Source of the DNA: Clostridiales bacterium
Lineage (GTDB): Bacteria; Bacillota; Clostridia; Oscillospirales; Oscillospiraceae
Length of the DNA stretch: 12,011 nucleotides
Direction of reading: 5' to 3'
NCBI GenBank assembly: GCA_019415645.1
Contig: DXYV01000061.1
Location: forward strand, 1 to 12,011
This document shows positions 6,071 through 12,011 of this stretch, one piece after another. The stretch's first letter is position 1; each line of letters starts with the position of its first letter. The notes beneath the pieces are model-generated. The model did no database searches. It was not told the DNA's origin and was given only the letters and a program-made list of their open reading frames with translations. A program made the translations under genes and the position numbers.

Positions 6071-6101
6071 ATGCTACACCTTTCACCGGGTGAAAAGTCA
6101 A
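6071..6101 (-). promoter_or_regulatory. MerR-type promoter with 19-bp spacer and central dyad operator
   Basis: On the minus strand TTGACT (6101-6096) and TAGCAT (6076-6071) are separated by 19 bases. The spacer contains the perfect dyad TTTCACC-C-GGTGAAA (6095-6081). An over-long 19-bp spacer with a palindrome between the hexamers is the hallmark of promoters that MerR proteins activate by untwisting DNA. It lies 24 bases upstream of the MerR gene start, so the regulator very probably controls its own operon. Confidence 0.85.
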
Positions 6102-6162
6102 GTCAGAATGTTCAAAACAGCAGCAGAACACGCGCTGTCAGCCGCCGCGTATTTTCCCGGAT

Positions 6163-6549
6163 TCAAGCGGTCGGAGCCCTGGTCCGGCGGAGCAGGCAGA
6201 GCAGCAAAATCCAGTTGGCCGCCGGAAGCAGAGCCAGCACCAGGTGGAACCACCGAAGTTTTCCCCCCTTCCGGGCCAGCCGGACCGCGGCATGAACGCA
6301 GACTGCGGTCGATGCCGTACACAAGGTCCCGCACACCGCGGCGGCCGCCCCCAGCGCTACGGAAACAATGATCGCAGCCCCCCAAATGGGAAGCGCGATG
6401 AGGAAACCGAATGGGCAGAGCATCAACAGCAGGAACAGGCCCAGGCCCAGCGTCCCGATGGTCTGAACCAGCGCGTTCAGGAAGGGCGCCGAGGCCGTCA
6501 GTGCCGCGGCCAGGACCAGAGCGCTGACCCCCTGGAACCAGACCGCCAT
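6163..6549 (-). CDS. Hydrophobic membrane protein, possibly the 3' half of a frameshifted gene
   Basis: Encodes 128 residues from the first ATG, with three or four hydrophobic segments (VSALVLAAALTASAPFL, LGLGLFLLLMLCPFGFLIAL, IIVSVALGAAAAV, WFHLVLALLPAANWILLLCLL). No family is recognised. The ATG at 6549 has no good ribosome binding site, and the frame stays open upstream through a plausible protein segment (DPVRRLGWYSVG) to a stop at about 6612. The preceding gene overlaps this one by 52 bases in another frame and ends in an un-membrane-like, Arg/Trp/Ser-rich tail. A single-base loss near 6590 would explain both; two translationally coupled genes are the alternative. Confidence 0.55.
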   Translation of the reverse strand: MAVWFQGVSALVLAAALTASAPFLNALVQTIGTLGLGLFLLLMLCPFGFLIALPIWGAAIIVSVALGAAAAVCGTLCTASTAVCVHAAVRLARKGGKLRWFHLVLALLPAANWILLLCLLRRTRAPTA

Positions 6550-6875
6550 ACCAACGCTGTACCAACCCAGACGGCGGACCGGGTCCTGTCCGCCGGGTAC
6601 AGATTGAGCTTACCGTAGATGACCAGAAACAACAGCAGGGGAAGCAGAGACAGCAGCCCCTGCACCAGCAGGGACAGAAGGGCCGTCCAGCCGCCCGTCA
6701 GCAGATCCAGCAGCCCTGCTCCGAAGGTGTAAAGGGCCAACCCCAGCCAGAAGGGGAACAGTGCGATGGCCGGCCACACCACGCCGGGCGCGGACAGGGA
6801 GACGCGGCGCACGGCCTGAAGGACCAGCAGAAGGAGGCTCAATAAGGCCAGTACCAGCAGCAGCGCATGGAGCAT
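6498..6875 (-). CDS. Hydrophobic membrane protein, possibly the 5' half of a frameshifted gene
   Basis: Encodes 125 residues from the ATG at 6875, which has GGGAGGA about 8 nt upstream. The first 95 residues contain three strongly hydrophobic segments (LLLVLALLSLLLLVLQ, WPAIALFPFWLGLALYTFGAGLLDLL, LLSLLPLLLFLVIYGKLNLYPA). The last 30 (DRTRSAVWVG...SALWSWPRH) look unlike membrane protein and probably are out of the original frame. Fusing residues 1-95 to the next frame from GQDPVRRLGW gives one protein of about 237 residues with alternating hydrophobic segments. No family is recognised. It is divergent from the small membrane protein gene at 7067. Confidence 0.6.
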   Translation of the reverse strand: MLHALLLVLALLSLLLLVLQAVRRVSLSAPGVVWPAIALFPFWLGLALYTFGAGLLDLLTGGWTALLSLLVQGLLSLLPLLLFLVIYGKLNLYPADRTRSAVWVGTALVWRSGSRGSALWSWPRH

Positions 6876-6906
6876 ATACCATTCCTCCCGGTTCTCATTT
6901 GCCCTC

Positions 6907-6912
6907 ATTCTA
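6907..6912 (-). promoter_or_regulatory. Extended -10 promoter of the hydrophobic membrane-protein gene(s)
   Basis: On the minus strand TGGTAGAAT carries a TAGAAT -10 (6912-6907) with an upstream TG, 31 bases from the ATG at 6875. The matching -35 position is only a T-run, so the extended -10 is the main evidence. Confidence 0.45.
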
Positions 6913-6991
6913 CCACACCCAGTGGCAGAAAAAAACCATCAAGTGTTCCATGTCCGCTGCTTCTTTTTTCATAACGGCAGTTCTTCTTTCC

Positions 6992-7020
6992 TTGACCGTA
7001 TCGCAGCGTTCCGTTATAAT
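6992..7020 (+). promoter_or_regulatory. Sigma-A promoter of the small membrane-protein gene
   Basis: TTGACC (6992-6997) and TATAAT (7015-7020) with an ideal 17-base spacer, 46 bases upstream of the ATG at 7067. ATAACGG (6971-6977) and CCGTTAT (7011-7017) form a 7-bp inverted repeat flanking the -35, with its right arm on the -10; a role as operator is only possible. Confidence 0.85.
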
Positions 7021-7066
7021 TGTTTTGTAAGGATTCGTTTCCTTTTCTTGAGGGGGGCCGAACCAT

Positions 7067-7342
7067 ATGAAACACCGGAAGCAAAAGAACTGGCTCCCCC
7101 ATACCCCGGAACAGCTCCTCGGCCTGTGTAATCTCCTGTTCGTGCTCGCCTTTCTGGTGAACTGGATCTGTCCCTGGTTCATGTTCGTGCCGTTGGTCGT
7201 ATGGATCTCCAGCCTGGTCATCCTGATCCGGCGGGATCTCTTGGCCCGCAACGTCTCTGCCGCTACCATTACATACCTGATCCTCTCTGTGCTGCTGGCC
7301 GGCTTCACGCTCTACACGCTTGTTTACTCGATCCTGCATTGA
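7067..7342 (+). CDS. Small three-helix membrane protein, unknown function
   Basis: Encodes 91 residues. A basic N-terminus (MKHRKQKNW) is followed by three hydrophobic segments at about 17-37, 39-54 and 67-88; a RRDLLARN loop separates the second and third, so the N-terminus and this loop should face the cytoplasm (positive-inside rule, inference). I do not recognise a family. The gene is well supported by a near-ideal sigma-A promoter, a GAGGGGGG ribosome binding site upstream of the ATG, and a strong terminator 5 bases after the stop. It is thus an independent monocistronic unit, convergent with galU. Confidence 0.8.
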   Translation: MKHRKQKNWLPHTPEQLLGLCNLLFVLAFLVNWICPWFMFVPLVVWISSLVILIRRDLLARNVSAATITYLILSVLLAGFTLYTLVYSILH

Positions 7343-7347
7343 TACAG

Positions 7348-7388
7348 AAGAACCGCCGCGGAAGCACTGCTTCCGCGGCGGTTCTTTT
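7348..7388 (+). terminator. Long-stem terminator between the convergent small membrane-protein gene and galU
   Basis: AAGAACCGCCGCGGAAGCA (7348-7366) pairs perfectly with the arm at 7368-7386 around a single base, in practice a 13- to 17-bp stem with a small loop. On the plus strand TTTT follows (7385-7388). It lies 5 bases after one stop and 8 before the galU stop, so it probably serves both genes, more efficiently on the plus strand. Confidence 0.9.
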
Positions 7389-7396
7389 GGTTCCCC

Positions 7397-8266
7397 TTAC
7401 AGCTTTTTTGCCTTGTCCCGCAGGAACTCCCTGAGCCAGGTTCCGGTCTCCGGATGCTCCAGCGAGAAGTCGATGGTGGCCTCCAGGAATCCCTTCAGGT
7501 TGCCGGTATCATACCGCTTGCCCTCGAAGTCCACGGCGATCATCTTATGGTCCCGGCACAGCCGCCTCAGCCCGTCGGTGAGCTGAATCTCCCCGCCGTA
7601 GCCCGGGTCCAGATGCTCCAGGATGTCGAAGATCTCCGGCGTGAGCACATACCGGCCCAGAATGGCGTAGTTGGACAGCATCTGCTGGGGAGTGGGCTTC
7701 TCGTTCATGTCAGACACCGCGAACACCCGGTCCTCCAGCGGCGCCACCTTCACCGAGGAATACTTGGAGATGGCCTCCGTGGGCACATACTGCACCCCCA
7801 CGGCGGCGGCCTGGTGCTTCTCCGAGGCTTCGATCAGCTGACCGATGACCGGCCGCTTGGCCTTCATGATGTCGTCGCCCAGCAAAACGGCAAAGGGCTC
7901 GTCTCCCACAAAACGCTTGGCCCGCCAGATGGCGTGGCCCAGTCCCTTGGTCTCCTTCTGCCGAACGTAAAAGATGTTGGCCAGGTCGGCGGCCCGCCGC
8001 ACCTCGGTCAGCTCGTGGTCCTTGCCCGCCTGAATCAGGCGGGTCTCCAGTTCGGGGTAATAGTCAAAATAGTCGTCCATGGCCGATTTGGCCCGGTTGG
8101 TGACGATCAGGATGTCCTCAATTCCTGCGGCCACCGCCTCTTCGATGATATACTGAATCACCGGCTTGTCCACCAGGGGAAGCATCTCCTTGGGCACGGT
8201 CTTGGTGGCGGGCAGCATACGGGTCCCCAGCCCGGCGGCCGGGATGACGGCTTTTTTGACCTTCAT
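7397..8266 (-). CDS. galU: UTP--glucose-1-phosphate uridylyltransferase
   Basis: A complete 289-residue GalU, which makes UDP-glucose from UTP and glucose-1-phosphate in the cytosol for cell-envelope polysaccharides, glycolipids and galactose metabolism. The nucleotide-binding loop PAAGLGTRMLPATKTVPKEM spans residues 9-28. GLGHA (107-111), LLGDD (127-131, the catalytic metal-binding aspartates) and GGEIQLTDGL (223-232) are present as in the family, and the length is typical. The ATG at 8266 has AGGAGGT 7 nt upstream. It follows queT by 21 bases, so the two are probably co-transcribed. The functional link between sugar activation and queuosine import is not obvious; the pairing may be fortuitous. 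Confidence 0.97.
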   Translation of the reverse strand: MKVKKAVIPAAGLGTRMLPATKTVPKEMLPLVDKPVIQYIIEEAVAAGIEDILIVTNRAKSAMDDYFDYYPELETRLIQAGKDHELTEVRRAADLANIFYVRQKETKGLGHAIWRAKRFVGDEPFAVLLGDDIMKAKRPVIGQLIEASEKHQAAAVGVQYVPTEAISKYSSVKVAPLEDRVFAVSDMNEKPTPQQMLSNYAILGRYVLTPEIFDILEHLDPGYGGEIQLTDGLRRLCRDHKMIAVDFEGKRYDTGNLKGFLEATIDFSLEHPETGTWLREFLRDKAKKL

Positions 8267-8287
8267 CGGTAGTACCTCCTGAAGTAT

Positions 8288-8809
8288 TCAGGCGAGACGG
8301 TGCCGGGGCATCATCCCGCGCAGGTATTTGATTTTCGGCAGGGCCTTCAGCAGGACGGTGCCCAGCACATAGCAGGCCACGGCCTCGCCCACCACGAAGG
8401 TCCACATATTAAAGCCATAAGCCGCCCAGAAGGCGCCGTTCAGGGCGCCCGCCTCCGCCCAGGCCCACATGGGGGGCAGCAGCAGGGCGTTCATCACAAT
8501 GGGGGGCAGGGCTGCCAGATACCACCGGGGCATCTTCATGGTCAGGAAGGCGGCAATGGCGGTGGCCAGGGTGCCCACGATCATGTCGATGGGGCCGTAG
8601 GGGGAGAGGATGTTGGTCAGCAGGCAGCCCAGAGCCAGCCCCGGCGCGGTGGCCGGGAAGAGGAAGGGCAGCACGGTAAGCGCCTCCCCCAGACGAATCT
8701 GGACCGGTCCGAAGGTGAGCTGAAAGATGTTGCCGAAGTAGCACAGAACAAAGTAGATAGCGGCCACCATAGCGGCCAGGGCGATGTCGCGGGCAGAATA
8801 TTTGCGCAT
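8288..8809 (-). CDS. queT: QueT-family ECF transporter substrate-binding subunit (queuosine precursor uptake)
   Basis: A 173-residue membrane protein. The family signature is plain: YSARDIALAAMVAAIYFVLCY at the start, FGPVQIRLGEALTVLPFL, then SPYGPIDMIVGTLATAIAA. About five or six hydrophobic helices fit an ECF S-component of the QueT type, which captures a queuosine precursor (preQ0/preQ1 or queuine class) and works with a shared EcfAA'T module encoded elsewhere. I choose the ATG at 8809 (GGAGGT, 9-nt gap) over the ORF start at 8857. The gene is the first of a transcript with galU and follows an unusually long structured leader. The exact ligand is inferred from the family. Confidence 0.88.
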   Translation of the reverse strand: MRKYSARDIALAAMVAAIYFVLCYFGNIFQLTFGPVQIRLGEALTVLPFLFPATAPGLALGCLLTNILSPYGPIDMIVGTLATAIAAFLTMKMPRWYLAALPPIVMNALLLPPMWAWAEAGALNGAFWAAYGFNMWTFVVGEAVACYVLGTVLLKALPKIKYLRGMMPRHRLA

Positions 8810-8950
8810 GAAAAAGATACCTCCGTTTTCGTATTTAGAGTGCGCGCGCCGGCGCACAGCGATACGGGTCCCTTACCCCGGCGGCCTGGCGCAGCGCGCC
8901 GCCGGACGGCTCTCTCCGTATCGGTTGGACCGGACGTGGGAAACCGGTCG
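8810..8950 (-). promoter_or_regulatory. Structured 5' leader of queT, candidate cis-regulatory RNA
   Basis: Between the predicted transcription start (about 8949) and the queT ATG are about 140 nt with at least three helices on the minus strand: ACCGG/CCGGT (8929-8948); CGATACGG/CCGTATCG (8860-8867 with 8916-8923), enclosing an inner 8-bp stem CCGGCGGC/GCCGCCGG (8878-8885 with 8898-8905); and GTGCGC/GCGCAC (8840-8857) near the ribosome binding site. queT genes are often controlled by preQ1 riboswitches. I cannot match this leader to preQ1-I, -II or -III by eye, and no terminator T-run is present, so control at translation initiation would be expected. Confidence 0.5.
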
Positions 8951-8955
8951 CCGTC

Positions 8956-8984
8956 ATTGTACCATACAAATTTCAAAAAAGCAA
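8956..8984 (-). promoter_or_regulatory. Promoter of the queT-galU transcript
   Basis: On the minus strand TTGCTT (8984-8979) and TACAAT (8961-8956) are 17 bases apart, with a TGG extended -10 just upstream. It lies about 150 bases upstream of the queT ATG. Confidence 0.75.
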
Positions 8985-9042
8985 TGGAGTGCCGTTCTCT
9001 CCTTTCGCCGCCCGACCCGCCCCAACGAATTTTGGAATACCA

Positions 9043-9071
9043 TTGCGCTTTCTCCGGCCGGATGATATAAT
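9043..9071 (+). promoter_or_regulatory. Sigma-A promoter of the GNAT acetyltransferase gene
   Basis: TTGCGC (9043-9048) and TATAAT (9066-9071) with a 17-base spacer, 40 bases upstream of the ATG at 9112. It faces away from the queT promoter on the opposite strand. Confidence 0.78.
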
Positions 9072-9111
9072 TCAGAAAACCAGACTGCTTTACGACAAAG
9101 GAAATCATGGC

Positions 9112-9651
9112 ATGGAGACTATTCGACTTTATACCGAACGATTGGTGATTCGACCGTTTTGTGAACAGGATACGGACCGGTATTTTCAGCTTCTGGCTGC
9201 TCCTGCGGTGCATTGTTTTGTCCCAGAAAAAGTGGAGCATATCGAGCAGGTCAAAGCTAAAATCCGAACCAATCAAACGCAGACGGACGGTTCGGAATTG
9301 GCCGTATGCCTGAAAGAAACCGATGAATTTATTGGCACACTGTTTGGGCTTTGGGAAGGGGACACATTCAGCGTATGTTGGAACTTTCTTCCTGATTTTT
9401 GTGGGAAAGGCTTTGCTTACGAAGCGGCAAACGCATATCTGGACTTTCTGTTTCATCAGATGAATGCCAGGCGTATCTACGCTTATGTTGAAGATTATAA
9501 TATAAGCTCCCAGCGGCTCTGCAAAAAATTGGGCATGCGGCAGGAGGGCCTGTTTCAGGAGTATATTTCCTTCATCAACAATCCCGACGGCACCCCGCTT
9601 TACGAAAATACGATGCAATTTGCCATTCTAAAAAAAGAATGGGAGCAATAA
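9112..9651 (+). CDS. GNAT-family N-acetyltransferase (RimJ/RimL type)
   Basis: A 179-residue acetyltransferase of the GNAT fold, using acetyl-CoA to modify an amine. The N-terminal TERLVIRPFCEQDTDRYFQLL is the RimJ/RimL-like entry. The acetyl-CoA pyrophosphate loop is DFCGKGFAYEA (95-105, matching the x-x-G-x-G-x-A pattern), and motif B is DYNISSQRLCKKLGMRQEG (128-146). The substrate (ribosomal protein, peptide or drug) cannot be told. I choose the ATG at 9112 (AAAGGA upstream) rather than the far longer frame from 8989, because the sigma-A promoter and ribosome binding site sit between the two. The gene has visibly lower G+C than its neighbours and may have been acquired. A strong terminator follows. 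Confidence 0.93.
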   Translation: METIRLYTERLVIRPFCEQDTDRYFQLLAAPAVHCFVPEKVEHIEQVKAKIRTNQTQTDGSELAVCLKETDEFIGTLFGLWEGDTFSVCWNFLPDFCGKGFAYEAANAYLDFLFHQMNARRIYAYVEDYNISSQRLCKKLGMRQEGLFQEYISFINNPDGTPLYENTMQFAILKKEWEQ

Positions 9652-9665
9652 GCTCCCTGGTTTTG

Positions 9666-9700
9666 AGCAGCCGCCGGTCCTCCGGCGGCTGCTTTCTTTT
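9666..9700 (+). terminator. Terminator of the GNAT gene
   Basis: AGCAGCCGCCGG (9666-9677) pairs perfectly with 9682-9693 around the loop TCCT, followed by a T-rich tail (TTTCTTTT). It lies 14 bases after the stop codon. Confidence 0.92.
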
Positions 9701-9754
9701 CGTCCCGGCGCAGGCGTCTGAAAACGGGCGTTGCGCGGCCGCTTCTGTGCAGGC

Positions 9755-9789
9755 AAGCGGGCGGAGCGCCATATACGCTCCGCCCGCTT
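9755..9789 (-). terminator. Long hairpin just downstream of spoIIE
   Basis: AAGCGGGCGGAGCG (9755-9768) and its complement at 9776-9789 form a perfect 14-bp stem with a 7-base loop, 9 bases after the spoIIE stop. On the minus strand only two T follow, so it is a weak or Rho-assisted terminator or a 3'-end stabiliser rather than a textbook one. Confidence 0.5.
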
Positions 9790-9798
9790 CGCCCCTTC

Positions 9799-12011
9799 TC
9801 AACCCTCCGGCCGCCGCCGGGTCAGCTTGAGGGCCACCACCGTCTTGTCGTCCTGACCGGTCTCCCGGTGGGCGCACCCCTCCAGCAGCTGCTGAGCCAG
9901 AACGCGGGGGCTGTCCCCCTCCCATTCCTCCAGCGCCTGGGCCACCCAGTCGTCCTCCGCCCCCGTGACCCCGTCGCTGGCCATCACCAGCCAATCCCCC
10001 GCGGTCAGCTCCAGGGGCAGCACGTCCGGCTTTACCCCCTGCCCCACTGCCAGGCCGGCGGGCAGGGTCTGGCCGGTGAGCTTGCGGGTCCTGCCCTCGT
10101 GCCGCACATAGGTCGGGGCCGCGCCCAGCTTGAACAGGGCGCCCTTTCCCGTGAAGAGGTCCACCCGCAGCAGGTCGATGGTGGTAAAGCCGCCCCGCTC
10201 CTCACCCCGGAGGGCCAGCGCGCCGTTGAGGGTGACCAGCGCCTGGGTAGGTTCCAGCCCCGCCCGGAGAAATTTTTCCAGCAGGCCGATGGCCCCGGCG
10301 CTGTCGGCGTGGGCCTCCGGGCCGCTGCCCATCCCGTCGCACAGGAAAATATGCAGCCGGCCGGCCTCGTCCTTGAACCACGCTCCCGCGTCTCCGCTGA
10401 CCGTCTGCCCCTCCTTCTGCCTGGCCGCAATGCCTGCCACGGCCATCAGGGGCTCGCTCTCCACCAGCTTGAGGGTACCCTCGCCGCTGTCCTCCTCAGG
10501 GCGCAGGCTTACGCCCAGCAGCTCGGACAGGTGCTTGAGCTCCTCCGGGGTGTTCAGCTCGGACAGCCCGGTCCCGGAGATCTCCACCCGCAGGTGCCCA
10601 TTCTCGTCGTAATAGACCGCGCTCTCTCCCTCCAGGCCCAGGGCCGCCAGCCGCTGCTGGACCCGCCGCTGGCGGGCCACGTCCACGGCCAGCTCCTGAC
10701 TCAGTTCTGCCGATGCCTGCTGGAGCACGGCGGCCAGCTGGCCGTATTGTTCGCACACCGCTCCCCGGCTCTCCCGCACCTTGGCCCGGTACTGCTGCCG
10801 AATCAGGTGGGCGGCCAGCTCCTCGTTGACGGCGGAGACAAAGCTGGTCATATTGACGCAGCGGCCGGAAAAATAAGCGGGGTAATCCGCCGCTGTGCCC
10901 CGGCCCTTATCCAGCAGGATGGGCAGCGTGTCGTTGAGGGCGGTGCTGGTGGACTGATACTCCCGGTGCCAGCACAGCTCCCGCAGGGCGCACTTGGCGC
11001 ACACCCGGTCGGCGGCCCGGCTGAAGATCTTGCTGCTGTCCCCCGTATTGGGCGGCAGGGGACGAAAGGCGTCCCGCAGGCCTGCGGCCAGCTCCCGAAA
11101 GGCGGCCGCGGTCCGCTCCAGATGGCGGGCGGCGTAATCCCTGGCCCGCTGGGCCCCATCCTCGACGCCGTCCTGCCGAATCAGATTTCCCAGCCGCCGC
11201 ACCAGCTTGTCCGGCAGGATCAGAAAGACCACCGACGCGGCGAATACCTCATACAGCAGGGAGATCTGCGCGCCGGCCTCCCAGGTCCACAGCACGGCGG
11301 CGGCGTTGGCGATCACATAGGCCACCACGGTAAACAGCTTTCCCTGCTTCCAGAATACGCCGGCCATCAGCCCGGCGAAGGCGTAGGTCATGGTATAGTA
11401 GGGCGGACTGCCCGCGGCCAGATCCATGGCCAGTCCTGCCGTGATGCCCACGGCGGAGCCCGCGCCCACGCCGCCCTTCCAGCCGGCCAGCATCACCAGC
11501 AGCGCGGCCAGGATGCGGCCCAGGGAGAGCTCCTCCATTACCTGGATCCGGGCCAGGGTCATCAGCACGGTGCAGCCCAGGACCAGCACGCCCACGGTCT
11601 GGCGGACGGTCAGACCGCTCTCCTCCCGCACGTCCTCCCATACGGAGAAGGCCAGCCGGTAGAAGTACACCAGTGCCCCGGTCAGGAGCACCTCGGTGAA
11701 AAAGAAAATGACCTGGGCCGTGGACCAGCCGCTCTCCGATAAGTAGATGAAGCCCACCAGCCCGTTGATCAGCGAGGCGGTCGCCGGAATAAACCAGCTG
11801 CGGCGGCAGAAGGGCACATCCCAGAAGGCAAAGCCCACCGCGAACACCAGTACCGAGGCCGCCACATAGCGCAGGCCCTCCACAAAGCCCCGGAAGCACA
11901 GATACCCGAAGCAGGCCCCCAGCAGCGCCGCAAAGCCCTCCGTCCCCGGCCCCGAGGCTCCCACCATGGCCACGCCGCACATGGCGAATCCGCCGAACAT
12001 CTCCGCCCCCG
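9799..12011 (-). CDS. spoIIE: Stage II sporulation protein E, PP2C-type phosphatase (5' end outside the window)
   Basis: At least 733 residues are visible; the reading frame is still open at base 12011 and no proper ribosome binding site precedes the ATG at 12000, so the true start lies outside (SpoIIE is usually about 800 residues). The N-terminal ~265 residues hold many transmembrane helices. A linker has Cys 334, 337 and 343 (RVCAKCALRELCW) and a further Cys-containing stretch, as in clostridial SpoIIE. The C-terminal PP2C domain carries SGDAGAW (535-541), DGMGSG (555-560, metal-binding aspartate), SDGVTG (675-680) and GQDD (715-718). SpoIIE dephosphorylates SpoIIAA to release sigma-F in the forespore and helps septation. 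It shows that the organism is a likely spore former. Confidence 0.96.
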   Translation of the reverse strand, partial: GAEMFGGFAMCGVAMVGASGPGTEGFAALLGACFGYLCFRGFVEGLRYVAASVLVFAVGFAFWDVPFCRRSWFIPATASLINGLVGFIYLSESGWSTAQVIFFFTEVLLTGALVYFYRLAFSVWEDVREESGLTVRQTVGVLVLGCTVLMTLARIQVMEELSLGRILAALLVMLAGWKGGVGAGSAVGITAGLAMDLAAGSPPYYTMTYAFAGLMAGVFWKQGKLFTVVAYVIANAAAVLWTWEAGAQISLLYEVFAASVVFLILPDKLVRRLGNLIRQDGVEDGAQRARDYAARHLERTAAAFRELAAGLRDAFRPLPPNTGDSSKIFSRAADRVCAKCALRELCWHREYQSTSTALNDTLPILLDKGRGTAADYPAYFSGRCVNMTSFVSAVNEELAAHLIRQQYRAKVRESRGAVCEQYGQLAAVLQQASAELSQELAVDVARQRRVQQRLAALGLEGESAVYYDENGHLRVEISGTGLSELNTPEELKHLSELLGVSLRPEEDSGEGTLKLVESEPLMAVAGIAARQKEGQTVSGDAGAWFKDEAGRLHIFLCDGMGSGPEAHADSAGAIGLLEKFLRAGLEPTQALVTLNGALALRGEERGGFTTIDLLRVDLFTGKGALFKLGAAPTYVRHEGRTRKLTGQTLPAGLAVGQGVKPDVLPLELTAGDWLVMASDGVTGAEDDWVAQALEEWEGDSPRVLAQQLLEGCAHRETGQDDKTVVALKLTRRRPEG

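Noticed and set aside
6098..6565. 155-codon minus-strand frame overlapping the hydrophobic protein gene
   Set aside because: It shows Gly/Pro/Arg/Ser-rich shadow composition, and it covers the MerR promoter.
6590..6615. Programmed -1 ribosomal frameshift site
   Set aside because: No X-XXY-YYZ slippery heptamer is visible where the two frames overlap; a plain single-base indel is simpler.
7454..8272. 272-codon open frame on the plus strand
   Set aside because: It is antisense to galU, a certain gene, and shows His/Gly-rich shadow composition.
8617..9618. 333-codon minus-strand frame opposite the GNAT gene
   Set aside because: It is antisense to the acetyltransferase and spans the queT promoter and leader; GNAT motifs on the other strand are clear.
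9868..11742. 624-codon open frame on the plus strand
   Set aside because: It is antisense to spoIIE, which has clear conserved motifs. The frame is a composition artefact.
1..12011. CRISPR array, tRNA or rRNA genes, IS element or phage genes
   Set aside because: I saw no regularly spaced direct repeats, no cloverleaf with a CCA-type end, and no transposase or integrase motifs.

Overview
The window reads as chromosomal DNA of a high-G+C, anaerobic, endospore-forming member of the Bacillota, most like the Oscillospiraceae/Flavonifractor-type Clostridia. The reasons are a clostridial-type SpoIIE with a Cys-rich linker, an rpsF-ssb-rpsR ribosomal operon, an SLH-domain surface protein, a QueT-type ECF substrate-binding component, strong AGGAGG ribosome binding sites, and sigma-A promoters close to TTGACA/TATAAT. 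The species assignment is inference. I see no phage, IS element, CRISPR array, tRNA or rRNA.

Layout. Bases 1-137 hold the start of a Cro/C1-type regulator (minus strand, running out of the window) whose promoter overlaps one arm of a perfect 10-bp inverted repeat. Bases 340-1550 are the rpsF-ssb-rpsR operon (minus), with a near-consensus promoter, a GC-rich leader hairpin and a clean terminator. Bases 1605-2032 contain no convincing gene and are packed with short perfect hairpins; this may be a dispersed repeat. Bases 2033-2659 encode a small secreted three-SLH protein. Bases 2777-6046 form a tightly packed minus-strand operon: a membrane-anchored MerR regulator, a YbjQ-family protein, an ABC ATPase and a large ABC permease. 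It starts from a promoter with the 19-bp spacer and central dyad typical of MerR-controlled promoters. Bases 6163-6875 encode hydrophobic membrane protein(s) in two overlapping frames, possibly one frameshifted gene. A small three-helix membrane protein (7067-7342) is transcribed on the plus strand away from them. galU and queT (7397-8809, minus) share a transcript with a ~140-nt structured leader. A lower-G+C GNAT acetyltransferase follows on the plus strand (9112-9651). The 5'-incomplete spoIIE fills 9799-12011 (minus).

How the parts work together. S6, SSB and S18 are the usual housekeeping set. The MerR-YbjQ-ABC cluster looks like a self-contained, autoregulated efflux or envelope-stress module and is the most interesting part of the window. 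GalU makes UDP-glucose for envelope polysaccharide. QueT imports a queuosine precursor and may be controlled through its leader RNA. SpoIIE is the forespore-specific phosphatase that activates sigma-F. Most of the window is ordinary housekeeping DNA. The items worth a second look are the membrane-tethered MerR operon, the queT leader, the hairpin-dense block at 1605-2032 and the apparent frameshift near 6590.
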